Source of the DNA: Manis javanica
Taxonomy: Eukaryota; Chordata; Mammalia; Pholidota; Manidae
Length of the DNA: 64,000 nucleotides
Reading direction: 5' to 3'
Assembly (NCBI RefSeq): GCF_040802235.1
Contig: NC_133161.1
Coordinates: forward strand, 144,451,121-144,515,120
Positions 33,322-44,415 of the stretch are shown one piece after another; the stretch's first letter is position 1; the number at the start of each line of letters is the position of its first letter. A program made the translations under genes and the position numbers. The notes below the pieces were generated by a model. It had not been told where the DNA came from. It saw nothing but the letters and a program-made list of their open reading frames with translations, and made no database searches.

Positions 33322-35004
33322 ATTCTTCAATGAACTGGAACAAATAGTTCAAAAATTCATATGGAACCGTCAAAGACCCCAAATAGCCAATACAATCCTG
33401 AGAAGGAAGAATAAAGTGGGGGGGATCTTGCTCCCCAACTTCAAGCTCTACTACAAAGCTACCAGTAATCAAGACAATTTGGTACTGGCACAAGAACAGA
33501 GCCACAGACCAGTGAAACAGAATAGAGACTCCAGACATTAACCCAAACATATATGGCCAATTAATATTCGATAAAGGAGCCATGGACATACAATGGGGAA
33601 ATGACAGTCTCTTCAACAGATGGTGCTGGTAAAACTAGACAGCTACATGTAAGAGAAAGAAACTGGGTCACAGTCTAACCCCATACACAAAAGTAAACTC
33701 CAAATGGATCAAAGACCTGAATGTAAGTCATGAAACCATAAAACTCTTAGAAAAAAATATAGGCAAAAATCTTATGGACATAATAAACATGAGTGACTTC
33801 TTCTTGAACATATCTCCCCGGGCAAGGGAAACAACAGCAAAAATGAACAAGTGGGACTATATCAAGCTAAAAAGCTTCTGTACAGCGAAGGACACCATCA
33901 ATAGAACAAAAAGGTACCCTACAATATGGGAGAATATATTCATAAATGACAGATCCGATAAAGGATTGACATCCAAAATATATAAAGAGCTCACACGCCT
34001 CAACAAACAAAAAGCAAATAATCCAATTAAAAAATGGGCAGAGGAGCTGAATAGACAGTTCTCTAAAGAAATCCAGATGACCAACAGGCACATGAAAAGA
34101 TGCTCCACATCGCTAATCATCAGAGAAATGCAAATTAAAACCACAATGAGATATCACCTCACACCAGTAAGGATCGCCATCATTGAAAAGACAAACAACA
34201 AGTGTTGGCGAGGTTGTGGAGAAAGGGGAACCCTCCTACACTGCTGATGGGAATGTAAACCAGTTCAACCATTGTGGAAAGCAGTATGGAGGTTCCTCAG
34301 AATGCTCAAAATAGAGATACTATTTGACCCAGGAATTCCACTTCTAGGAATTTACCCTAAGGATGCAGCACTCCAGTTTGAAAAAGACAGATGCACCCCT
34401 ATGTTTATTGCTGCACTGTTTACAATAGCCAAGTTTTTGGAAGCAACCTAAATGTCTATCAGTAGATGAATGGATAAAGAAGATGTGGTACATATACACA
34501 ATGGAATATTACACAGCCATAAGAAAAAAACAGATCCTACCATTTGCAACAACATGGTTGGAGCGAGAGGGTATTATGCTCAGTGAAATAAGCCAAGCGG
34601 AGAAGGACAAGTACCAAATGATTTCACTCATATATGGAGTATAAGAACAACAGAAAACTGAAGGAACAAAACAGCAGCAGAATCACAGAACCCAAGAATG
34701 GACTAATAGTTACCAAAGGGAAAGGGACTGGGGACGAAGGGTGGGAAGGGAGGGATAAGGGTGGGGAAAAAGAAAGAGGGCATTACGATTAGCATGTATA
34801 GTGCGTGGGGGACACGGGGAGGGCTGCACAACACAGAGAAAACAAGTAGTGATTTTACAGCATCTTACTACGCAGATGGACAGTGACTGTGAAGGGGTAC
34901 GTGGGGGGGACATGGTGAAGGGGGGAACCTAGTAAACATAATGTTCTTTCTGTAATTGTAGATTAATGATACCAAAATAAAATAAAAAGAAACCAAAAAA
35001 AAAA
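33322..35004 (+). mobile_element. 5'-truncated L1 with target-site duplication
   Basis: About 1.68 kb of L1 3' end: the ORF2 C-terminal region (33322-34500, with a 157-codon open piece at 33774-34247), a G-rich 3' UTR (34720-34930) and an A-rich tail. It is flanked by 'caaaaatcataggatcca' on the left (about 33305-33322) and 'aaaaatcaaaggatccaa' on the right (about 35001-35018), a 17-bp target-site duplication with one mismatch. It starts at the position in ORF2 that is found at about 29515 in the longer L1 and is less decayed than that copy. Confidence 0.96.
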
Positions 35005-35019
35005 ATCAAAGGATCCAAT

Positions 35020-36550
35020 CTCAGGCAGGCCCCCTTCATAGAAGGTTCCCCAAAAGCTGGCTTGACAAGCATGATAGGACTAGGGGGAACCAAGCCAGGA
35101 AGACCCTGGACGTCTGGAGAAGGAGCCCGGAATGAGAAGCGTCACCTACACATCACCTGCATTAGAACAAACTAGATTTGCTCTCTTGTTGAAACTGCAG
35201 GGAAATCCTACAAAGTGAAATCACCCATGGCTGATAAGTGAAAATTATACCTTGCTGCTAATTTAGGATCTGTAGAATGCTACTGACATTTCCTTTATTT
35301 AGACTTCTTTTACTGTTTGACATTAGTGAAGATAAAATATCAGGTCATTTCATAGGTCACTCAGTCTTCTGATCTTTTCTCAAGGGTCTTCAAGTGCTAA
35401 ATCTCCTATGGTTCCTGCAACTTGACTCTCAGGGTTGGAGAGCGAATACTAGCAAACTAAGAGAAATACAGGACTAAAATTTCAAAAGAAGACAGAAGCA
35501 ATAGAGATGGAGAGGGGGGAACTTTAAGAGAACAAAAGAGACAGAATCAAAAAGATACAGTGTGCAGCTGAGGCAGGAATATGGTGAGATGATATTTTTA
35601 AATATCATTTTTGTCCGCTTCCCTTTCCCCGCACAGCCTACATTAAACATCCAAGCTTTTGTGCTCATGTCTCATGAAAGGATGTGACAGCAAACACCGG
35701 GGGAAAGATTGGAAGTCACTTCTGGCTTTTGAATTTCAATTGCCTAAGCCCTTCATAAAACAGAAAAGACTCACAGCCTGGACAAAAAACGTGGAGAAAA
35801 TATCTTGGGTAAAGCCAGGCCTCCCATGGGCGTTACCACTGGCACCACCAGCAGACCAGAGCCAGCGGGAAAACGGCAAGAGCACAGCTGCGGGGTTCTG
35901 TTCTCAGGGGGCTGAGTGCCAAGGCACAGCAAAGCCCCAAAAGGGTTTTCCAGATTTGGGAGCAGTGGAGCCGTGCCCATCCACCCCATGGGAAGCCCCC
36001 GGAAAGAGACAAGGCCCAGAAAGAAGGCATGACTGCAGGGTGTAGCCTGTGTTAGCACAGCTGGAACCCTGGACAGCACCACACTCTCTCTCAATACCCA
36101 GGGCAGGAGGGGCAGAATGATTCCTGTGCCCAAGAACGGGACCTACAAGTAGCAGGGAGACACCAGATGGGAACAGCCACACAAGCAGGAGCCAGGCCAC
36201 TAAAGCCTGCAGCCAGCCAGTGGACATCTCAGTGGACACGTGGCTGGCTATTTAATAACAAGGCCACTCCCTCTAGCACTTTGGCAAATATCTATGGCAC
36301 ACTCTTCCAGAATTTAGGCAACCTCTTGACAAAGGAAGGACAAGTCCATCAACTGACTGAATGTCCCCAACCCTGGTAGGATAGGAGCCGGCTCCCATTA
36401 GAAATGTGGGTACATTACAGAAAAATAATGTTATGTTTCCTGGGTATCTGAGTTTGTAGACTGATAACACCTCTGTAAGAAGGGAAGAGAAAAGCTGGGA
36501 ACTAGCACATTTCTGGCTAGGAACTTGGAAAGACGATGTTGCCATTCCTA
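35020..36550. other. Intergenic, no feature recognised
   Basis: Unique-looking, mid-GC sequence between the young L1 and an antisense L2 relic. No exon, repeat or regulatory motif that I can support. Confidence 0.35.
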
Positions 36551-36554
36551 GATG

Positions 36555-36760
36555 TGGGGAATAAAGAAAGTGGGGCAAACTGAATGGAAATGATGAGTTT
36601 AAGGTTGGCACATGCTGAGTTTGAGATGCTGATGGGCATCCAAGGGTGTGGCAGGAGGCAGCTGGTAATCACAACCAGTGCTCGGAAGTGAGGTCTGCCT
36701 GCAAATACAGAGTTGGGTATCATCAGCCCAACCAAGCAGTACATCAGTGTGATCTTATGC
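36555..36760 (-). mobile_element. L2 LINE relic, antisense
   Basis: 'cacatgctgagtttgagatg', 'ctgatgggcatccaaggg' and 'gagttgggtatcatcagc' are the reverse complement of the L2 reverse-transcriptase block that carries the sense text 'tgcctacttgacatctcc...'. Another bit lies at 37180-37270. Confidence 0.55.
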
Positions 36761-36915
36761 ACTCACTATACACCAGGCATTGCTATAGGTTTTTCATGCA
36801 TGTCAACTCATTTAATCCTTGAATCGACTCTGTAAGGCAGGCACTACTACTAGCCCCGATTTTTTAACATACAAAGAAACAGATATAGATGTTTCAGACC
36901 TCACAACTAGTATAA
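36745..36915 (-). mobile_element. MIR SINE, antisense
   Basis: 'tatacaccaggcattgctat', 'ctcatttaatccttgaatcg' and 'tgtaaggcaggcactactac' followed by the decayed 'tacaaagaaaca' region correspond to MIR in reverse orientation. Diverged. Confidence 0.5.
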
Positions 36916-37469
36916 GCAGAGGGATCAGAAATTATCCCAGGAAATCTACAATCTGCGCATATAACCACCACCATGCTACAGGCTAGACTGGAAAGCGAGA
37001 GGGTGAAGGAGCTCCGGAGGACACGGAGAAGGAGCTGTGAGGAGGAAAACCGGAAACACACTGTGTCACAAAACCTAGAGGAGAGGACTGGAAGAGAAAA
37101 CGGGTGGAGGTGTGGAAATTGGCAAGAGGTCAAGTAATCAGTAGTGACAAACAGGCCCACTGGAGTGAGCCAGCAGGGGATGTACTAAAGGGAAATCGAG
37201 CAGGGAAGAGGAGAGAGCTGAGCCTAAGTTAAAGCTTTTCCTTTTTTAAAGGAGAAGAATTGGGAGACTATTATCTCAGGGCAAGTCGGTAGAGAATGAA
37301 AGCCTTAAAGACACAGCGACTGTGAACCTGATGAGAAAGGCACTGCATGGATTCACTTTGCATCCCAGATTTCTAACCTCCAATGGGCCCTGGTGCCGCT
37401 CCACAATCCGGTCACCCTCCCACTCGTCAGCAGGGCGGTTCACAAAGGGCCGTCCCCAGACCAGCAGCT

Positions 37470-37600
37470 TCCCCATCACCCAGGAACTCATTAGGGATGC
37501 AACCTCTCAGGCCCACCCTGACCTCAGAAACTCTGGGCAGGGTAGACCAGACCCCCCAGGTGAGTCTGATGCACACTCGAGTTTGGGAACAACCGCCCAG
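37470..37600 (+). mobile_element. MER5-like hAT relic
   Basis: 'ggcccaccctgacctcagaa' and 'ccccaggtgagtctgatgca' followed by 'gagtttgggaacaac' follow the order of MER5-group elements ('gggccccaccccagagattctgattt...aggtgattctgatgc...gtttgagaaccac'). Confidence 0.45.
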
Positions 37601-37929
37601 GCAGGCTAGGTTATACCTCCCCCTCTCCCCTTAAATTTCCCACCCTCCCTCCTGCCCCCTTACTCTCCCGACCTCACCGAGAGGAGAGGAGAGAATCTCC
37701 GCTGGCTTCCACCACGTGTGTCCACTGCCTTCTCTCTTCTGACTTTGGATGACCCTTTGTGACCCTACCCGAAGCGAGGCCCTTGCCTCTGCTGGATACC
37801 ATCCCCTCTCACCTCATCAAGTAGAGGCCTTTGCTCCTCTCTTCCTCTCTCTTTCCCATGTCATCAGTTCTCACTCTCTACTGGCTATTTCTCATCAGCA
37901 TACTTAGTTATTTTTTCCCATTTAAAAAT

Positions 37930-39370
37930 ATTTCTTGACCTCACTTTTCTTAGCTCCCACCCAACCTCTTTCCTTCCTTTCCCCGTAAAACTCCTCCAAA
38001 GAGCTGTCTGTACTTTGTCCATCCCCCTCTTCCCATTTTTTCTTGGACTCATCCACAGTCAGACCTTCCCCCCACCACTCCACCACAGCCTCGTCAAGGT
38101 CACCAACTACCTTCTAGGTCGATTCTCAGATCCCCATACTTAACCCATACACAGCACTTGACACAACTGTTCTTTCTCTGCCTTGGCAGGCCTCCTGCCC
38201 TTGGCTGACAGTATACCGCCATCTCCTGGACTTTTTCCTGCTACTTCACTGGCCATCGACTGTCTCTGATGGTTCCTCATTTCTAAAATCATGTCATCTT
38301 GGGCAGCTCCAGGATTCAGCCCAAGCACATCTTTTCCACTTCAACTTACTTCCTTGGTGATCTCCTCCAATCTCATGGCTTTAAATAACATCCATATGTG
38401 ATAACTGTTTTATATCTCCAACCTAGACCTTGCCAAACTCGTACATCCAACTGCTTCCTTGACATCATGACGTGCTTACTGAACAGACATCTCAAAGTTG
38501 ATATGTATCCAACAAAGCTCCTGGCCATTCCCCGTCCCAAAATCTGCTCGTTCCACAGCCTACATCGTCTCAGCCAATGTTCAAGGCAAAAACTCCTCCT
38601 TTCTCTCATACTACCTAACCTATTGGAAGACTCTGGCGGCTCTACCTTCAAAATACATCCAGAATCCAACCAGTTTTCCTGCTGCCACACCACCCCGAGC
38701 CACCGTTATTTCTCACCAGATGATTCCAACGGCCTCCAAATGGTCTCCTGCTCCTACTGCAGCTCTCTTCAGACCTGCTCTCCATACAGTAGCCAAAAGG
38801 ATTCCGTTACAACAAAGGTCAGGGCCATCACTTTCCTCCTCTGCTTAAAATCTTCCAATGGTTCCCATCTCAGAGTAAAAGTTAGTCACCAAAGTGACTA
38901 TAAGATGTGGTCTCCCCCTTATCTCTCTGGTCTTCTCTTCTCCTCTCTCTCTTCATTCCAACCACACTAACCTTCTCATCCTTCCTCAGAAATGGCAAGG
39001 GCACTCCCATCTCTGGACCTTCACAATTACTGTTCCCTCTGCTGAGAACATTCTTTCCCCAGATATTCACATGGCTCACTCCCTCACCTCTTTCATGTCA
39101 CTCCAAAGTCACCTTCTCCCTGAGGCCAGCTCTGACACCACCTTACACCCTCTGTATCCCCCTCCCCCACCGTCCTTGCCTCCACAGCTCAAATGGCCAT
39201 CTAAATACTAAATATTTTACTTATTTGGTGAGTGTCTTCTGCTTCTACTAAGAATATTTGTAAGCACCTTGAAAGCAGGGATCTTCCCTGTTTTGTTCAC
39301 TGCTGTGTCCCCAGGGCCCAGAGAGTACCTGGCACATCCAATAGCTATCCATTAAATGTGAGGGAATGAG
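37930..39370 (+). mobile_element. Long L2 LINE relic, sense, with 3' end
   Basis: This 1.4-kb stretch follows L2 from the reverse transcriptase to the 3' end. A decayed version of the active-site YADDT box can be read near 38376-38420 ('catggctttaaataacatcc'). Further landmarks are 'ctaccttcaaaatacatcca', 'atctcaccagatgattcc', 'cttccaatggttcccatc', 'ttcacatggctcactccctc' and the 3' part 'ttgaaagcagggatcttccc' to 'agagagtacctggcacatcc'. It is the longest L2 in the window. Confidence 0.7.
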
Positions 39371-39374
39371 GACC

Positions 39375-40085
39375 CTAAGGAGACATAAAGGGTTGAGATT
39401 AGAAGGGATTCATCTTGGACAAGAAGAGGGACACCTCTGTCACCGCTCCTGAAGCAGAAGAATGGACTCTGATACGTTTGTAGGCAGAAATGTTAAGTTC
39501 CCTTCTGAGTGCCTCTAGTTTCTCTGGTAAACAGAAGACGGGAAGAACTTGAGGGCTGCGCAGGACAGAAATGCCAGTGGTGCAGAATGGGAGGAGCTGC
39601 AGACGCTTGGGAGAAAACTGAAAACCTGGGTTCGCCTTAGCACCCATCTTTCTGGCTGTGTGGTTTTCCTCACCGACCTCAGGGGAGGAAAGGTTCTAGG
39701 CAAAGAATGGGAGCGGCAAAAATCCAAGTTTTATCTCGGCTTTTTCTTGAATGACCAAAGAGAATCCCTCCCACTGATTCAGTGCCTCTGTTTTCCCGCT
39801 CAAGAAGTCATCACCAATCCAGACCTCATGTTAGCAAAATGAGCAGAGAGTGTCTTTAAGAGTAAAGAAAAGGAGAAGCAGCAGAGCAGGCCTCTCCCAG
39901 CCGAGAACAGCAGAGAAGGTGTGGGTACATTTAGCCTTCCCTAAAAATTGAACGTTGCTATATGTCCTGGGGGTCAAATTCTGGGCCTTCCCTGCCTCTA
40001 ACTCAATACCTTCCCGCTGCCCCAACGTGCCACATTCAGGTGAGCTTCTTTTCGTGCTCCACCCCCTCCAAACTCGGGTGCTGAT
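39375..40085. other. USP2 5' flank, no feature recognised
   Basis: Unique-looking sequence between the L2 relic and the USP2a promoter. No repeats or exons seen. Confidence 0.35.
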
Positions 40086-40200
40086 CCTCCACGTGCCTCT
40101 CTGTTTATATCGGTCGCCTGGGAGACCCTAGCGGGGCGGGGCTCTGATGACGCCACAATAAGAACAAGCCAGGAGCCGTGAGAGTCTCAGCGATGCGAGG
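40086..40200 (+). promoter_or_regulatory. USP2: USP2 upstream (USP2a-type) promoter
   Basis: Within 110 bp lie a perfect E-box CACGTG (40090-40095), a GC box ('gcggggcggggc', 40131-40142) and a CRE-like TGACGCCA (40148-40155), followed by GC-rich exon 1. USP2 is an established circadian output gene driven through E-boxes by CLOCK-BMAL1 in mouse, and CREB-type sites fit its hormonal induction. No TATA box is in a convincing place ('tttatat' at 40103 is far upstream). The start site is probably 40160-40195. Confidence 0.65.
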
Positions 40201-40411
40201 CGCGGGATGCGGCTGCCCGCTGGGTGGCGCCGCTTTCCCGGGGAGGTTCTCTCTGGGCCCCGGGCAGAGGTTGGGGAGAGGCGGGCAGGAGCCGAGGCCA
40301 GGGAGCCCTCTGCGTCAGCCGCTGCTCACCGCGCCGCGCCACCACCCGGCCGGACTCCCCCGCAGCTCCATGCTTGTGCCCGGTTCGACTCGTCCATCCT
40401 CAAAGAGGCAG
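40175..40411 (+). other. USP2: USP2a-type exon 1 (5' UTR; start approximate)
   Basis: A GC-rich exon ends at the donor 'agaggcag|gtacgtgc' (a near-perfect donor) after base 40411. Splicing to exon 2 at 48096 is required to reach the long-form start codon. The exon contains an ATG at 40193 whose frame stays open through the splice junction. The 3' boundary is firm; the 5' end is inferred. Confidence 0.7.
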
Positions 40412-41790
40412 GTACGTGCCACCTGTCGGGGACCCGGGAGGGGAATGCGGGGGTCAGTGCCATTTGGGGCTCAGGAAGTGAGGTGTCAATGCCAGCCTGG
40501 GCAGAATGGGCACTAGAATGTAGGGCTGATGCCAGCAGCGCGGAGCAACTCCAGCTGTGACTGCCAGTTGTGTGTGTGGCGGGGCCTGCCAGCTGACAGC
40601 CCGGGGTGCCAGGAGGGCCATCTGTGTGCTGATCAGTGTGTTCTAAGGACAGGCTGCTTTGGCAGGTCCAGATCTCTGGACCTTGTGGCATGTGGCCTGA
40701 AAGTGATGCGGGGACACTTGACAGCCCCTCCCCATGTGTGCACCCAGCTCACTCCCTCTGTTAAAGCTCCCGGGGGGGCTGTCTCTGGTCAGTTTGCCAA
40801 ACGGAGTGGGCGTGGAGGAAGGGCAGCAGTTAAGCAGAAGGGCAGCATTTCCACCCATCCACAACTAGAAAGAGGCAGCTTTGACATTCTCACCAGTCCC
40901 AGACCAGAAGCAGGCACGGGGTGCTCCGGGGCGAGTAACTTACCCTTGACAGCCTAGGGAAGCTCTGGCCAACCCGTGCTAGCTGTCCTCCCAGGAGTGA
41001 ACCCCTACCTCCTGTGCTCTGGCTGCTTTTAGAATGGGGCTGACTTGGAGATCGTGGCGATGCTCACCTCCCCAGCACGGGCATGAGAAGGTCCCCCAAA
41101 CCCGACTGACAGCTGGGTAAAGTGCAGGAAGGAGAGCTGGTTGGCCTGGGGCTTGGGCATCCCCGCTCCTTTGATGCGGTAGGCGCATGCCAAACTGGAG
41201 TGAGAATGAGGGCTGGAATGGGGAGGGCTGAGGACAAGGGCGTCCTCCCAAGTTTATCATCAGGACCTGAGCTGAGTCAGTAGCCCTGCTGAGACAGGGT
41301 GGAGGCAGCTTCCTGGGGACTCCCAGTCCTCAGGGAGAGCCGACAAGAGACAGGAGCGGCAGAGTGGGCACAGACAGGAGCACCAAGGCCCGAGAGGTTA
41401 AGAATCCTGCTCCTTCCTCCTGTGACCCTGCCCAGCCCGGCTCTGTGGCCTTGGACCCCTGAGCACTCCAACAGGTAGAGTGGACCCACCCCAGAGCAGC
41501 TTTCCTCGGGGAATCTGGGAAAAGCTGTATTTGCCGCTTTTTTTTTTTTTTCTGGGCAAAGGGGGAAGGAGCCCATATGGGCCGGGTCCTTCTCTGATGG
41601 ACGGACTGGACATCTGGGAATATAGCAAGTCTCGTAGCCGGTTACGGGGCACAGACCAGCTCAGAAAACCACGGGGCTGCGCTCTGGCATTAGGATAGCA
41701 CTTGTGAGAGGCAGCCTGGAAGCCCTTTTCTGCCTAGGAAGGTTCCCCTGGTAGGAGCTACTGCAGATACCACCACTAATTACACTAAGT
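40412..41790. other. USP2: USP2 intron 1, 5' part: no feature recognised
   Basis: GC-rich beginning of the 7.7-kb first intron. A T-run (T15) lies near 41541. No repeat, exon or motif that I can support. Confidence 0.35.
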
Positions 41791-41799
41791 GGAAGGATG

Positions 41800-42015
41800 T
41801 GTATAATCATCATGATTCGCTGAACTCTTACCCTGGGCCAGGAAATTTACAGATATTATTTTATTTAATCCTCACAAGTGTGAGGTACAGCATTATCATT
41901 ATTACAATTTTTATTCCTGTTTTACAGAGTAAACAACTCAGGTTCAGGCAGCTTAAGTGGCTTGCCCATTGTCTCAGAGCCAATAAAAGCGAAAGACCTG
42001 GAATCCAAGCACAGG
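41800..42015 (-). mobile_element. MIR SINE, antisense, in USP2 intron 1
   Basis: 'aaatttacagatattatttt', 'tatttaatcctcacaagtgt' and 'ttcctgttttacagagtaaa' correspond to the MIR core and tail in reverse orientation. It also includes 'ggcttgcccattgtctcaga'. Confidence 0.6.
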
Positions 42016-42019
42016 CCCA

Positions 42020-44260
42020 GAAGTCCATGGTAAGAGTTTGGACTGAAAACCTGAGAGCTGGTCCCACCTGCCTCTCACTCTCTGTGCACCCCAGAGGGAG
42101 CTGTTGTCTGTCTCTAAATCTCTCTCCGTATCAAAAGTAAAGGCCTTGGCCTCGCAGGAGGCTCTAGTTCTGTGACTGACACCTCTTTTCTCCATATTTT
42201 TGCCTCAATCCCTCTACCCTCTCTCCAGTGTTGTTGCCCCTTGAATCCCCCCTCTGTGCCACTTCAAAATGTCCCCCTTCAGAGAGTCCTCATATAGTCT
42301 CCTTGCCTGGCCCTCACCAATCAGAGCAGCACCTCGAAGGAGGGCCTGCCAGGGCCCCTTTAATTCTCCCCGGGCTTGGAATGCAAGTGAGTCGGGCTGG
42401 CCATCTCTGTGAGGTCAGATAAGATACTATATATATCGGAGGCAGTAACCTGAGCTCCGGATTATCCAGCCCCAGTCAGACTCCAGCCTCTGGGCTCTCC
42501 ACTGCACTCCCTGCCTTGCTGGAGAAGGAGAAGCCCCCAGACCCCGTGCAGTGCCCCAGACACAGGTCAGTAACTGCCCCTTCAGTCTCTGAGCTTCACA
42601 GGGCCGCTGTCCAGAGGGCGCTGGGCTATCTGCTTGGGAGAGCCCTGTTTGGAGGAGCATGGGAGAGGCTGGGCCCACTGGGGCCGGTGGGTACTGTGGG
42701 CAACCCTAAAGGGTGGGAGGCCAAGGACAGAGAAAACACGGAGCCCTGGGAGGGAGGGAGACTGGGACTGTCCCCTGGGGAGGAAGCACCAGGACAATGT
42801 CTGGACAGAGGTGGTTAGAAAAGAGAATTTAAGGACACAGTGCTGCCTAGCCCATTTCTTGGCCTTTTCTTGGAAGTGTAGAGATGCCTACCCCCTCCCA
42901 GCCTCAAATCAAGAAGCACCCATGGAGCACCCGGAACCCAGCCACTTCTCTACCACTCAGGACTTTTTCCTGTATTCCCCTCTCTCTCTCTGACCTCTCT
43001 GCCCCTCTCTCAGCTGTTGGGCAATGGCTGGGAGTGAGAGAGACCAAGGACCCAAACTCCCTTGGGTGATTCCTTGTCAAGACATGCAAGAGGATTAGGT
43101 ACTAAACTAGTGCGTCCCTGGGTGCCAGCCCCTGAGAGACAAAGCAGCTAGTAACAAGCTGGAGGGGAGGAGGTGGCTGCGACTCCTGGGGGCCTGGACT
43201 AGGCAACCACAGATGGGATCCCCAACCCCAGTCCTCCACTCTACCTGTGCCCTCCGCACCTGCCAGGACACCCCTCAACTCAGAAGCTGCCCCAGACAGT
43301 GCCCATGCAGCTAGGAGTCAGGATTGGAGAGGGTAGATGAAGGGAGACAGGGCCCTCTTCAGCCCACTTTACCCTTCAAGGTCAGCACAGAGGCTGTGCC
43401 TCATTCCGATGTTGTTAGCCAGTGGCTTCGGGAAGCTTTGAGGTCACCACTGTGGAGGTTCCAAAGCACCTGGTGGGACTGCCCGTGACTCCCCATTCAC
43501 CTGTGCTGGACACCTGGGCAGGGGGCAAGGGACTGAGCTCTCTGAGACGTACCACTGAAACCCACCTAGGGGCCTCTATCCATGCAGTGGCAAGGCCACA
43601 GAAGCTGTCATGCCTTCACCCTACAAAGCAGAGCATATCTGGGCACAGAGGTGCCATGAAGACTTTTGGGTTGGGGAACATTACCCATCCTGTCCCCTGA
43701 GGGTCAGGAGTGCCCAGGATTCCTGGGGAGCAAGTCCCTCCCCTGACTGGGCTGGTTAGGAAGCCCTTCACGTGAGCAACAGGAAATGACAGTGGCTGAC
43801 TCAAGGAGGCTGACTGCCACAGGGGGACACGGTGAGCCCCTGACTCACCTAGCCAGGTACCCTGGGAGTGGGCCAAGCTGCAGCAAGGATAGGGAGCTGG
43901 GGGCCATGTCCATAACCAGGCCTTGAGCCAAGAACCTGACTGTGGCTGGATGCTGGTGCCAGGGCACACACAGGAGCTTGGCCCCACGAGTGGAATGGAG
44001 GCCTCCTGGACCACCTCAAGGCTGATCAGTGTTGCACTGGGGCTCAGGTTGCGCCTGGCTTCACTTTCATTAGCCTGCAGTGGAAAGTCAGAAAGGCCGC
44101 TCCTGTGGGAGTCGGCACTGCCATCCTGTTGCCTAGACAGTGGACGCCAGGGTCCCTGCTCCATGTCCCCTGGTGCTGTGCCAGCTCCAGGAGAGGCCAG
44201 GGAAATGTGAAGTGGGGGGCTGGCTGCAGGGTGGCTGTTAGCAGACAGAGCTCAGGTCCC
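42020..44260. other. USP2: USP2 intron 1, middle: no clear feature
   Basis: Mostly GC-rich unique sequence. A short AT stretch at 42420-42440 ('aagatactatatatatcgg') follows an AGGTCA half-site, but there is no evidence of an alternative exon. Open frames here show no family signature. Confidence 0.3.
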
Positions 44261-44264
44261 CCTC

Positions 44265-44415
44265 GAGCTCTGCACTGATCCCAGTATGACCTTGGGAAAT
44301 CCACATGCCTTCCACATTTCCTCCTCTGCAAATGAGCATAATAATAGCAACTGCTTAGGGCAACTGCGAGGATTAAGTGAATTCATACAGTGGTGTTTTA
44401 AGTGTTAATAACTTC
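44265..44415 (+). mobile_element. MIR SINE in USP2 intron 1
   Basis: 'atgaccttgggaaatccaca', then 'cctcctctgcaaatgagcat' and 'aataatagcaactgcttagg' followed by 'gaggattaagtgaattcata' match the MIR core and tail in order. Diverged. Confidence 0.65.

Noticed and set aside
40103-40109. TATA-like 'tttatat' before USP2a exon 1
   Set aside because: It is 60-90 bases upstream of the likely start sites and lies between the E-box and the GC box, which suggests a TATA-less GC-box promoter instead.
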